From positions 12,570,948 through 12,634,947 of the forward strand of contig NC_133948.1 in NCBI RefSeq assembly GCF_031877795.1: a stretch of 64,000 nt of DNA, written 5' to 3'. A program made the translations under genes and the position numbers. Positions 50,663-62,700 of the stretch are shown here, in pieces. The DNA comes from Strix aluco (taxonomy: Eukaryota; Chordata; Aves; Strigiformes; Strigidae). The notes under the pieces were generated by a model. It searched no databases, was not told where the DNA came from, and was given only the letters and a program-made list of their open reading frames with translations. Numbering within the stretch: the first letter of the stretch is position 1; each line of letters starts with the position of its first letter.

Positions 50663-50734
50663 GTCGCCATAGAGACGGGCCCGCCCCGGCCGGCCCCGCG
50701 CGCGGCCCGCACCGGAAGCCGCTACCGCTTCCGG
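50663..50734 (+). promoter_or_regulatory. GCN1: GCN1 core promoter motifs (inverted ETS pair, X-box-like site)
   Basis: CCGGAAGC (50712-50719) and GCTTCCGG (50727-50734) form a perfect inverted repeat with a 7-base gap. Both are ETS/GABP-type sites. GTCGCCATAGAGAC (50663-50676) partly resembles an RFX X-box. The region is TATA-less and lies in a CpG island, fitting a housekeeping promoter. Transcription probably starts near the ETS pair (inference). Confidence 0.6.
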
Positions 50735-50750
50735 GGGCGCAGGCGGCGCC

Positions 50751-50768
50751 ATGGCGGCCGACACGCAG
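50751..50768 (+). CDS. GCN1: GCN1 exon 1 (MAADTQ)
   Basis: The six codons are ATGGCGGCCGACACGCAG followed by gtgagt. The GCGCCATGG context is close to Kozak consensus, and the peptide equals the conserved vertebrate GCN1 start. Confidence 0.93.
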
Positions 50769-53700
50769 GTGAGTGCGGGACGGGCCCGCGGCGCGGCGGC
50801 CGGGTGGCGGCGGCGGGACGGGGGGAGTCGCCCGAGGCCGCGTCCGCGCCCGCTCCCGCTCCGCTGCGCTCCCTCCGCCCATCTGCGCGGCCCGGCCCGG
50901 CCCGGCCCGGCGCCCGCGGCCGGCCGGGGACGTGGCAGCCGGCCCGGGCGCGTCCCGGGGCGGGAAGGCCGCGCCGGCGCTGCCCGCTGGAGCCGTCCGC
51001 AGGGAGGCCGCAGCGGCGCCGTGCGCCGGCCCGCGGGACGGTGAAAAGGGCGCCCCGCTGCCGGCCTTTGGGCAGCGTGGAGGCGGCCGGAGAGCCGGGG
51101 CTGAGCCGCCGCTCCCCGAGCGGCTGCCGGGGGCGGCTGCGGCCCGGAGGGGAGCGAGGGACGGCGGCTGCCGCGCTCCAGAGGGTGCCGCCCGCTCCCG
51201 ACGTGAGTTCCCGATAAACGACCGGCACAAGCTGCGTCCGTCCCGGCTGCCGGCCCTGCGCCGGGCTCGGCGGGCCCGCGGCGCTCCCCGCGGGGGGCTG
51301 CGGCCGCCCCCGCGGCTGCCGGGAGCCCCGTTCAGAGAGGGAGAGCCCGGGCGCTGTCCCGGTTCCGGGCTGCCTGGGGCCGCCTGTTACACCCTGATGG
51401 CTTTTTTCTCCAGCTTGGTGCGTTAGGTTGGGATGTTCCCAAGACAAATCCCAGCCTTCCTAGGATCAAGTCCTAACTAGTACAAACGTTGTGTTTGTTC
51501 TCTGTATCTGTTTGCCGAGGCGGTAACGCGTGTAACGCGTGTGCGTGTACATCCTAATAAAAAGAAAAATCAAATGGGTGAAATCTGCCCCAGCAGCTCT
51601 TCTGTGGAGACTGGGGAGTCGTAGTTTGTGCCGTTTGTGTAAGTTGCTAAGCTGCTGGGGAAGTCCTGTAGTGTTTGTTATACATCATTTATATTTTTAA
51701 TTTCTAGACTGTTGGGATAATTTAAACGTGTTTTTCATGTCCGTACGTCTCCCTGCTTGTGATTAAGCAGCATGAGTAGGTGCAGCCTGGTTTCAGTTTG
51801 CATATGATGAACTCACGTGTAATTGAAGAGTCTGAAAGAAGATGAGCTCTTTAATGGCGGCTTGTTCTGTCAGTTCTGAGGGGTAGAACATCGATTGTCC
51901 TCCGCAGGTCGACCTGTGCCTGCGCGTTCAGAGGAGCAGCACCACTTTCAGCCGGTTTTTAGGGAGAGCTCCGGGTGTGGGTGCTCACAGGGTGGGGGGG
52001 GTGTGGACAGCCTCTCTGAATCCCAGGTAGCCGCGGCTCAGGATTACCCTTCCTGCCTGTCAGCAAAAAAGCTTCACTGAAAGCAGCTCTTGAGAAGGAT
52101 GGAGGCAGCTGCCATTTCTCCATTGCCAGGTTTCCTGTGGCAAAACTGATAGAATTTTGCCTGAGGAGGGAAGGAACAGTTTTGACGAGTTTCTAAAGGC
52201 ATGCTTGTTTGCTGCCCTTCCTAAAGATAATGGTTATTATTATTAAGATATAAAGTTGCACAGTTTAAGACTGAGTTTTAAAAGCCTTTCCTGGAGAGTT
52301 GGCTTTTGGTTTATGTAAATGCAGAAAACCTGCAAGCATAGACCTGGCTGAGCCCTGTTCAGCCCACACCCGGTCTTTTATCTTGCATATCTTGAAAAAC
52401 TTGGAAGTTCATGGAAGTGGTTTCAGTAGTTCGAGGAGCTGGTTGCTGAGAACTTCAACTTCTTTCTCGTCTTTCCAGCATATCTCACTGTCTCGATGCC
52501 ACTTGAAAACTGAAACAGACTATTTATAGGAGTTAAGCTCAGTGAGGGGTCTTAGTCCCTTCCCACTGGCAGATCCAGGCACACAGTAACGCAGGCATGA
52601 AAAAGATGAGTGTATGATGTGATTTTTTTTTTGTTTTACTTGTGTAACCTTGGTTGCTACTGATAGTGCATGGAAGGAGTTTGATAGCGAGGCACAAGCT
52701 TTTGTAATCTGGTGAGTCCAATTTCCAAAATCCCTATGACATGGGTGTTAATTCTGGAAAAAGAATAAATGCAAGTGGTTTGTTCTTTTGCTGGGCCTGA
52801 GTAGAGAATTTTCTCAACTACTGACAGCCTGAAACCACAGATCAGTTTTTCAGGCCGGGCAGTTACAGCCAGCCCTGGGTCCTCTGCAGTTAGAAGTCCC
52901 CTTTGGGGGGGTGTGGGCTTTAGGATATAACATACGCTGAAAAGCACCTTTGCATTCTTGAAGTGCTTTTATTTTTTGCTTTTAAAGATCCTTTACTCTA
53001 GGCTAATGATCTTACCTCTCACTCTGTCTTACTTTTAGGGGGTATCTTACAGAGCATAAGTGCTAGTTACCAGGTTAACGAACAAAGCAGTCATCCTTCA
53101 GCTGAAGGGGAAGGTTTCTGAGTTTCATCGTGTATCACGTACAGTGACCCTTTCCCCAGCCGGTAAATCCGCGGGTGCTCACATTTGGTCACTAAGAGGT
53201 TGTGTGGCAGCAGGTGACGTGTTTTGCTTGCCGTGGTTTTGTGTTCTGTGTGTTGATATCAAAGGCAGTCTGATGTTTTTTCCTCTGTGTGTGGTTTTAG
53301 ATTTCTGATACACTGAAGCGGTTTGCAGTAAAAGTAACTACAGCCAGCGTGAAGGAACGGAGAGAGATCCTCAGTGAGCTGGGAAAATGCATTTCTGGGA
53401 AAGGTAAAAGCTTTGGGACACTGTTCTGGTTAGCAGGGTGGAGAAGAATGTTAAAATGTTTTGTTTCAAAGGCTGCATGAAACTTGAGGGGTGGGTTTTT
53501 GAGGGAGGGGGCTGGCAGCGTTTGGAGTCCTGCTTTCTCACAGTGTTAATTCTAAGCATGGGTTTTGTAGGTAACACAGAACTCTGGTTACTAGCATGTG
53601 TGCTTTTTCCAGTTTGTACTTGTAGCATCATACATATAAGTTTTTCATGAGTGTATCAGTTGCTTGTTTCTCTCCTGACTCTTAGCCTGTTTTTTTAATG

Positions 53701-56700
53701 ATTCATGGAATATTTGTATACACACATATATGTGTGTAGAGAGAGGGAGAGTATGGAAGATTTCAGATAGTCTTAATAAAATGAAGCAAATTTTAAAAGA
53801 TCTTTTTTATTTGTCTCATTTTCTGAAGATGACTGTGGAATAGCATGTGTTCCAATTTTGCCACTATTTTAAAAAATATGGACAAAATGTATAAAAAGAA
53901 CTTTTACTATGCTTCTTGCAGGCAATATCATAGATGTGAGCAGTTCACCGATTTCAGTTGTGAAGTGAATCATGTTTGTGTTAAAGATTAAGAGCTCATT
54001 GATTTGTGAAGAAATATTTTGAAATACATTTTGTTACAGATCTTCCAGAGGGTGCAGTGAAAGGCCTTTGCAAACTCTTCTGCCTTACTCTGCATCGATA
54101 CCGGTGAGTAAATTGATGTGGAAAGGCTGTACTATTTAATCTATCAGTATTTACATATTTAATAGTTAAACTGGTATGGGGCATCTGGAGATGATAGCAC
54201 GCAGTGTCACATAGATGCGCCTGACACTGAAAGATGCTGTCTAGTAATTAGGCTCTCAGGTTTGTCATTAAAAAGTTTTACCACACATATCTTGCATTTC
54301 ACCTTGAATTTTGAAATTAAAACTTTTATCCTGTGGTTCAGTTTGTAAGAATAAATGTCCTTTGCTTGTGAAGCGAGAATCAGGTGTCTTTTAGATGCTT
54401 TTAGATTGAATTAAATCGTGGCCTGTTGTAGAGAAGCTGTTCAGAACCGATGTTTTCTTCTGCAACCTGCTGGAGAGCCTCGACATAACTTCTGTCAGCT
54501 GAGGAAGGGAATGGAGCTTTCTGCCAGAAACTCCTCTACTTCTTGGAACAGCAGAAATAAAATAACTTAGCTTGACTGCCGAAATGAGAAAGCAGAGCCC
54601 TTTGTGTGATGCAAGTGTAGTAATATGTGTAATGTTGGCAGGATTTATAAAGTTCACGGAGATACATTTTTCATTCTAGCGATGCAGCATCCCGCAGAGC
54701 CCTGCAGCTGGCGCTTCAGCAGCTCGCAGAATCCCAGCCAGATGCAACAGCAAAAAATCTTCTGCAGTCACTTCAGTCTTCAGGGATCGGCGGCAAGGCT
54801 GGAGTTCCCAGGTGCTGGATGAGTTGCTTTGTGTGGAAGCAGTTCTGAGTTGCTGGTGGTTGCTCTTGTGTCTGGAATGATTCTGTTGCTGCTTGCCAGA
54901 GGTGTTAAAAACATTTAGAGACAAAGCTGTTAATGGCCATTCAGTTGTTCCTCTTACCTCTTTCATGTCTTCTGGGAAAGCAGAAGGACGATTGTGGTGG
55001 TGGATTGGGTCTGAGTTAGGCTTTTGCCTTTGTTAACCGTGAGGTCTGAAGACATGAGAAACAAACTCTTATCAAGAAACAGTCTCTAAAATGATTAGGA
55101 AAGGGGATTTCCTTGCCCATCTGGTGTTCAGCTGGTGGAACTTAAGACCTTATTATCGACAGGGAGATAATGGAAGTTGAAGCTGATGCAGGGCACAGAG
55201 TAGTGTCCTGCAGTGCCTCCACGGCTGAGTAGAAGTGTAGCTTTTCGAAAAATATCTGATGTTGGTTTAAAGGCTTGCAGTGATACAGTATTTACCCTTC
55301 AGTCGCAGTGGCTGGCCTTGTGTGCAAGGACACTTTCTACTTTTTTTCACTTTGAGGTAGAGATCAAAATGGGGTGATGATCCTCAGGGAGCTGCGAGGT
55401 GGGATCTGTTACCTGAATTGGAGGGAGGAGGTGAGAGTTAGCAGAAACCAGAGCTGAGTAGTGTGCCAGGACGGAATGTAAGCTGAGAAATGATTTGGCA
55501 GTCTAAGGCTGGGAAGCTCTGACAGTAAAGATGAACAGCAGATGAGACATCTTGAGTCACTTTTTGGACACTCTCAGTTGGCAAAGTATTTAACTCTCAT
55601 TTCTGTAATGCCACTGGGAAGATCCAAAAATGGTCTGTCTTCTGCTAGGGTTTTTCATTCCCAGCAGGGTTTTTAATTCCCAAGATTCAGCCTCTTTTGT
55701 GCCATTCAGAAGTTCTAAGTGTTAAACAGGAGTTGGAACACATAGCTTATGAGGAGTAATTATTTCCTTTAAATGCTAAGACTTCAGCTGTATTTTTCTG
55801 TGATAAAATTGCCTTGTTTATAAGGTGGTGTTCTGACTTGGGCAAAGATGAGTCTGTTATGGACTAATAGGTGTAAGTTACATACTGGGAGCTGTAGATT
55901 TACCTCCTTCTCCCGTTTGTACAACAGTAAGAGCAGTGGATCTGCAGCTCTGCTGGCACTCTCCTGGACATGCCTGCTTGTACGCACAGTCTTTCCAACA
56001 CCTGACAAGAGACAGGGAGAAACATGGAAAAAACTGGTAGGTTCTTTTTGGTTTGCAGAAATACCCCTTTGGAAATAAGGACTTAAATATTTCTAATGTC
56101 TTTTAAGTTTCTGAAACATTGCAGATAATTCTGAACGTAACTGATCATGTTGTGTTAAAATCCAGGTTTACATGACAATCTTTTTTGCTTTCTGGTGTAT
56201 TTTGATCTCTCCTATTTCACTGGAGAAAGCAGGAGGTGTATAAAGGATGGCAGTGGGGCAGTCTTGCAGCTGTGCAGAGTTGCTGTGCATACTGTGGTGT
56301 GTACCAGTGTTTCTAGACTAGGTGTGCTAGTGGTGCCTCCAAGGTGCAGTCTGCAGCGTGGCATGAATTCCTTGTGCCTCCCTTGAAGTATTTGCATGTG
56401 ATATTCTGTCATACAGTGTCAAGAAGCTTTTTGCTTTCTTTTCACCTACTTTAACAACCTGAACCTGTGACCATGCTCTTAGCACCTTGGAATATAGTTG
56501 GAACACATTTTAAGAAGAGATGTAATCTGCTATGAATTGCTGTTTTCAAAGTCAGAGTTTCCAAAACTGTTATGCATGGTTCTTCAAAGTGGTGTGTGTG
56601 AGGTGGAAGGAATGGCAGCTTGTTGGAAGATCTTACACAACCTAAGGTCATTTTCCTAAGCAGATTCAGCTAATCAGTGGCATCTGACATGTCTTGTTTG

Positions 56701-59700
56701 ATATGAGCTCTCTTGAGAAGTAGATGCATGAAGGTTTTGTTGGCTGTTTCCCTTGGCAGGTGGAGGTTCAGTGTTTGCTCCTTTTGGAAGTCCTGGGAGG
56801 TTCTCACAGGCAGGCGGTGGATGGGGCTGTGAAGAAGTTGAACAGGCTGTGGAAGGAGGTGATGTATGCCTTACGTGACCACACTCAGTAGCTGTTCCAG
56901 GTTCTGTTGTGTTAACGTGCCTTGCTTTTTTTTCCCTTCAGAACCAAGATCTGGTGGATCAGTACCTATCCGTCATTCTTGGTCTTGAACCAAACCAGAG
57001 TTACGCTGCAATGCTGGGACTTGTGGTGCAGTTTTGCACAGCCCAGAAAGAGATTGATATTATTAAACGATACAAGGTAAATCTGTCCTACTGCTTTCTC
57101 TGGGGGTAATAAGTAGTGTCACTTCTCATTGTGGAGAAGGGAGCTGAACAGATGTCTCAGTGAGGTTGGTACTTTGCACCTGCCCCTGGTTTCATTATCT
57201 GTCAATTCAGTAGTTGTGCACTTTTGACTAAAACAGCTGGGATAGATTTACAGAGGAGGTGCCAGATATGTGGCTTTTTGCTGTGGCCTGTGCATTTAAG
57301 TAGATGGCCAGCACCGCAGCATTCTGCCTTCTCCCCTGTTGAAGAAATGGAAGGCAGCATTTAGCTCTCTGCGTTTTGAGTGTTGGGCTGAAGGGCCTGA
57401 TCTCTGCTTGGCTGTCTGTGTGAGGATGGAGGCAGAGCTGCTGCTTAGTGGCTAGGGCTGCCTTCCAGAGGAGAATGAGGTGGGGTGTCAAGCCTGGCTT
57501 CCTGACGGTGTGCGGGGAGCTGTGTATAGGTTACGATGTGGCTGTAATGTGGTGTTTCTGCTTGTTCAGAGTGCTCTTCTGGATTTCTACTTGAAGACCA
57601 TCCTTATGAGCAAGACAAAGCCTCAGAAGCACGTGCTGGTGAGACATCCTGTTACAGGGCTGTTTGTGCTTTTGTCCTACGTGCAACGTCTGCTGCTGTG
57701 CTGAGCACTTTGTTCCCTTTGCAGGACAGCTGCTCCCCGCTTCTTCGTTACATGTCTCATGCTGAATTCAAGGACTTAGTTTTGCCAACTCTGCAGAAAT
57801 CCCTGCTACGGAGTCCTGAGAATGTAATTGAAAGTGAGTCTGTCATCCCTCTGCATTACCCTGTCAAAGAGCATGAATAGTTGTCGCTTGGAGGTCTGGA
57901 GTTGTTGGGCAAATGTGTCTCTCTGGACTATGCTTTTGGTCCTGTGAGCACAGGTGGCAGGATTGTCTGGTGTCTAAGGGTTAGATGTGGAGAAGCAACA
58001 TTTGTAGTGTGATCCCAAGTGTCTGGGTATGTGATAGCTACTGTTTGCACTGAGGACAGAATTTCACAGCTGAGTGCTAAGAATAATCCTGAATTAAGCT
58101 GTTCACTGGGCATCAATTTCAATGTTTTTTTTCTTTCTACTCCTTACTGACCCTCTCTGCTCTTGATGTGTACTGTGGGGAAGGGTATATTAAACTGCTA
58201 AAACCAGTTACTTAACAAAATGTAATATGCCATTATCTCTTCTGTCTTCAGCAATCTCTTGCTTGCTCGTATCTGTGAACCTGGATCTCAGCCAGTATGC
58301 TCTAGACATTGTGAAAGGACTGGCCAGTAAGTACTCTTAACTTCTGGAGGGAATGATGAATTCAGAGTAAATCTTTCTTCAACTTTCTGTACCTATAACA
58401 GCTTGATTACTGGTGAAGAGGTGGTATTATGTGGGAGGTAGGGTGATGCTGTAACTTGGAACTGGAATAGTTCACGTGACAGTTCCAGAAGCTGAGTCAA
58501 GCCACATGTAAATATAATGTCCTTGTCTTGCTGATTTTATGCAGTTTGTTGTAAGGAGCTCTTAGCTTGTGTATTGTTTTCTAGGTCATCTGAAGTCCAA
58601 CAGTGTGCAGCTGATGGATGAAGCTGTTGTGGCATTGAAGAACTTGGCTCGACAGTGTAGTGACCCTTCGGCTGTGGAGTCTCTGGGCAGACACCTCTTT
58701 GCCATCTTAGGGGGTGAGTAAATTGTAGGACAAGCAGTGGAGATGAATAAAGGTTTGCCAGCTTCAACCAGATTTGGGTATTGTATTTTCTGTTGTCTTT
58801 AGCTGCCTGTATGGTAGGGGTGGCTCAACCTGGGTCAGAGATAATGGGGCAAGCTTTTGTATTTTAGAGAAGATTCTTGATGTAGCACGTAGCTTTTTTT
58901 CGTCTCTGAGTCAGCTGTTACCCATTTGTTTCTTGTTGGCAGGCTCAGAAGGGAAGCTGACAGTTGTTGCTCAGAAGATGAGTGTCCTTTCAGGTGAGGA
59001 TCCTAGAAGAAGGCTGATTCTCTGGTGGAAGAAATTCAGCAGAAGGCTGAATGAGAGGGATCTGTACTTAAGCCTTTAGGATTCCCTGCCTGTAATTCCG
59101 AATTGGCTGTAGTTGATGTCATAGAGGGTGCTGGATAGCACATGCTAGTTCTTGACTTTGTATTCAAAGGAAATAATTGCCTGATAGGCTAAAATGTTTT
59201 ATGCAAGGAAGAAGGTGACTGTATCCTCAGTAAAAATGAAGACAGGTCCTGCAGTGTTGGTACGTGGTAGATGTGACATCCAGATGTAGTGACAAGAGGT
59301 GTCTGTGCAAGGATTGAAATGTTGAAGGGTCATTCTTGATTGTTTTTAGATTTTGCAGCAAGGGCTGGTAGTTTGGGAACTAATGAGAGAATCCTGTCCT
59401 TTCAGGGATTGGCAGCCTTAGTCACCATGTGGTTTCTGGATCCTCTAGCCAAGCTCTGACTGGAACCATGTCTGAGCTTTTCATCCCTTTCCTGCAACAA
59501 GAAGGTGAGACCTCTTGCCTTTGTTTTGGGTTCGCTAAGCTGCTTTCATCTTGAGCCGGATTTTCATATGGCTTGTTATTCTGGATAAACCCAGATTCTC
59601 TCCTGTTGTGTTTTAAAATCTGTTGCCCTGTTCTGATGAGCGACCCCATGGAGACAGTGCTTTGTCTGTTAGAAGTACATGCATTCTTTTCCTGCCTCCT

Positions 59701-62700
59701 CCTGATGTTGATACCCGCTTTCTGTTTTATGTTCTTGTGTTTTATGCAATTGTTGTACTGACATGAGCTGTACTGTGTTACTTCCTAGTCCATGAAGGCA
59801 CGTTGGTTCATGCAGTCTCTGTCCTGGCCCTTTGGTGTGTTCGGTTCACCACGGAAGTTCCTAAGAAGCTGGTAGAATGGCTGAAGAAAGCCTTCAGCCT
59901 TAAAACCTCTACTTCAGCTGTGAGACATGCCTACCTGCAGTGCATGCTAGCTTCTTTCAAAGGTAAAACTCTGTAGCTATTAATAACTCTCTTGACTGTG
60001 TGGCTTAAGAGAAGAGTAATCAACTTCTGTACTTTCTGATATACATAGGTGTGTGGATTAAGAAAGATTTTGTAAGTCAATACTTGTTCACTGATCTCCT
60101 TTGTATTTCTCCTTAAAGTCTCTTTTGCCTTTGAGTTTCTAAAGATGGCTTGTCTCCTTGTATAACTAGCATCATTGCCCATTGTGCTGTCTTTCATATA
60201 CCCTCAAAGTAATTTTTGACTGCTTTATTTTTGTCTTACACTTAAATGTAAGGTTTCTAGCTCAGGGACCATGCTTTTGTTTTATATAGCACCCAGCACA
60301 CTGAGATCCTGGTCTGTGGCTTTGGCTCTTGGGAGCTTTTAAAAAAAAAAAAAAAAAAAAAAAAGTGTTTGAAATGAAGATCTTAAGAAATTCTAAACTT
60401 TAAGTGATCCTTTTGAGATTTGTGTCTGTTGGTCCTATCCCCTTTGACTTCAGCGTTTCATCCAAGGGTCAATAGGCGATCAGTCTGATGCTTGTATGTG
60501 AGATCTCCCTTTCCTGTTGATGCAGTGTGAATCAAAAAGATGCTTAAGACATCAGTAAGTGTATGTATTGTATAGGTACAATGGATTAACAATCACTTTT
60601 TCAATATGGATATGAGTGAAATTGTAATTCTACATTTTTCTGCTGTAGCTACCAGGAATTTCTGTGCTATCATAGGGCTGAAAAAGCCACTCTAAAAACG
60701 ACTTAGATATCAGGGGTGGTGCTCCTTTCATGGATACCAGTATGGCAAACCTGAAGTTGCTCATGCTTGCTACAGGCAAGGGGGATTGTGTGTGATGTGT
60801 GCAGCTGTTCAGGGGGTCAAGGCTCAAGATACTTACATTTTAAAATCACTTACCCCTGGAACAATGACTACCATTGGTTTGACCACCCAATGAAGCATTC
60901 AACTGGGACGTAAAGAAAATAGAGATTCTAGCTCTTAGGAATTCTAGCTCTTAGGAATTTATGGTTAAAACAGTACTCGTGAATACTTAATGTAGAAAAT
61001 CACAAGGTCTTTTGTTTCCTTTTTCGGTATTGTGTGTGAGGTGTTGCTTCTGGAAATACTAGGAACATCTAGCTCAGCTTCTGTGGAAGTGAGGGTCACA
61101 GATCCATGGGATTCCTTGACTTGTGAATGTTGGAAGCGGAACAGATGATCGTGGCTTGCTAGGAATTTACCTCCCTCTCTTAGGGAGGCATGATCTTTGA
61201 AATCAGACTTCCTGTGATTTGAACCAATTCTTTTAATTTAACTGAATTAGCATTTTTTTTTTTGCATCCCGTGAACAGAAACTCATATTGAGATGGGACT
61301 GTTCTATCTGTGAGGAAAGAACTGAAGTGTGGTTATCATCTAGCTTTTCATAGTTAAAGTTTAATGATAGCAGTGATTGCAAATACTCTGGGAGATTCAG
61401 TCTTCACAGTAGGTGCCTGGTTCCTTTCCTTGTCTCATGTCAACATAAGAACAATTGATAACCTTGTGGTGGAAAGTGTGAAGGACCATGTTGTTTTGTG
61501 ACTTGTCTCTTTCTGTCTCCTCAGGTGACACATTATTACAGGGAATGGACTTGCTGCCAATGCTGATCCAGACAGTGGAAAAAGCAGCATCTCAAAGTAC
61601 TCAGGTTCCCATGGTAACTGAAGGAGTTGCTGCAGCTTTGTTGATCTGCAGGATGTCTGTAATTGAGGGACAAACTGGTAAGGTCACAAAACATCTAATA
61701 GAATCCAATATACACGGGTTCTGAGAGTTAGAACTTTTTCTTGAGAATACACATAAGATACTACTATTCCTTAATCTGGGTATTGTCTCTGCATGGAGAA
61801 TCATTGCCCATTTGTAAGCCAGGGAAAGATTTATTCCTCTCTCTCAGCTATTTCAGTGAAGAATTCTTGCTTTTCCGTGGCTTTTCAAATTCCAGCTTCC
61901 ATACACTTAGGGCAATATTCCTCTATTCTGACGGGAGGTGTTCACCCAGTCCTTACATGCTAGAACTTGACTGATGCATTAAAAGTACTACCTGCTTGTT
62001 ATTTGGGTAGTATTTGTACAAACTATCTTTGGAAAGCATGAGGACTGGGATTCTGTCTTCCATTAGAGGATACTACAAGAACTGTCTGAGTTCATACATC
62101 TTCCAGGATATAAAATTCAGGCGTGTTCTGTCTATCAAAAGCAATACACAGTGGTGTTCCTCCTTTCCTTCATTTTTAGGAAGGTTTGCCTTTCAAAAGA
62201 TTAAGGGGAAACAGACTTTACATTTCACATGTGTAAGTCGGAGAAATCTATTTTCGTCAGCAGGGCATGCTTATAGTTCTGACTGAGAGAGATGAGAGGC
62301 TTTATGACTGAAGACAAGTAAAGCTAGAAGTAACTTGAGTGATTTCAGGAGACAGAATTCTACTGTATTTTTGTATGCTGGTGAATTCTGACTTATTTTG
62401 AAACATCCTTGATAGACATCTATTCTTTTCCTGTCAGAGTCTAAGCTGAGTAGTTTCTGGCAGCTGATTCTGGATGAGAAAAAACAAATTTTTACATCTG
62501 AGAAGTTCTTGCAGTCTGCGTCAGAGGAAGGTAAATTGTCAGTTACTTTGTATCCATTTGACATTTAACTATTACTTATTACTTACAAGAGCTAATATTG
62601 CTGTTAGCCCTGTTCTGTGATCCTTGGAGAATCCAGTTTCAGATTGGAATGAACGGTGTACTCTCAGAAGTACATCTAGGCTAGTTGTAGTCTAAGCTTG

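Larger units (their letters stand above)
50430..51420. promoter_or_regulatory. GCN1: CpG island covering GCN1 exon 1 and start of intron 1
   Basis: This is about 1 kb of very GC- and CpG-rich DNA, including a short CCCGG pentamer tandem near 50889-50911. It begins within about 50 bases of the RPLP0 poly(A) signal. Long open frames on both strands here are a product of base composition, not genes. Confidence 0.85.
59963..61524 (+). other. GCN1: GCN1 intron 14 with old repeat remains
   Basis: No gene was seen. It contains a retroposon-like tail ending in a 24-base A run (about 60240-60364) and a 16-base tandem duplication (60925-60956). Confidence 0.8.

Noticed and set aside
50433-51447. Long open frames on both strands (up to 265 codons) over the GCN1 CpG island
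   Set aside because: Stops are rare in such GC-rich DNA. The peptides are Arg/Ala/Gly/Pro-rich without domains and overlap each other in several frames.
55362-55425. C/D snoRNA-like GTGATGAT ... CTGA in GCN1 intron 4
   Set aside because: Ends are not complementary, the length is short and there is no internal box pair.
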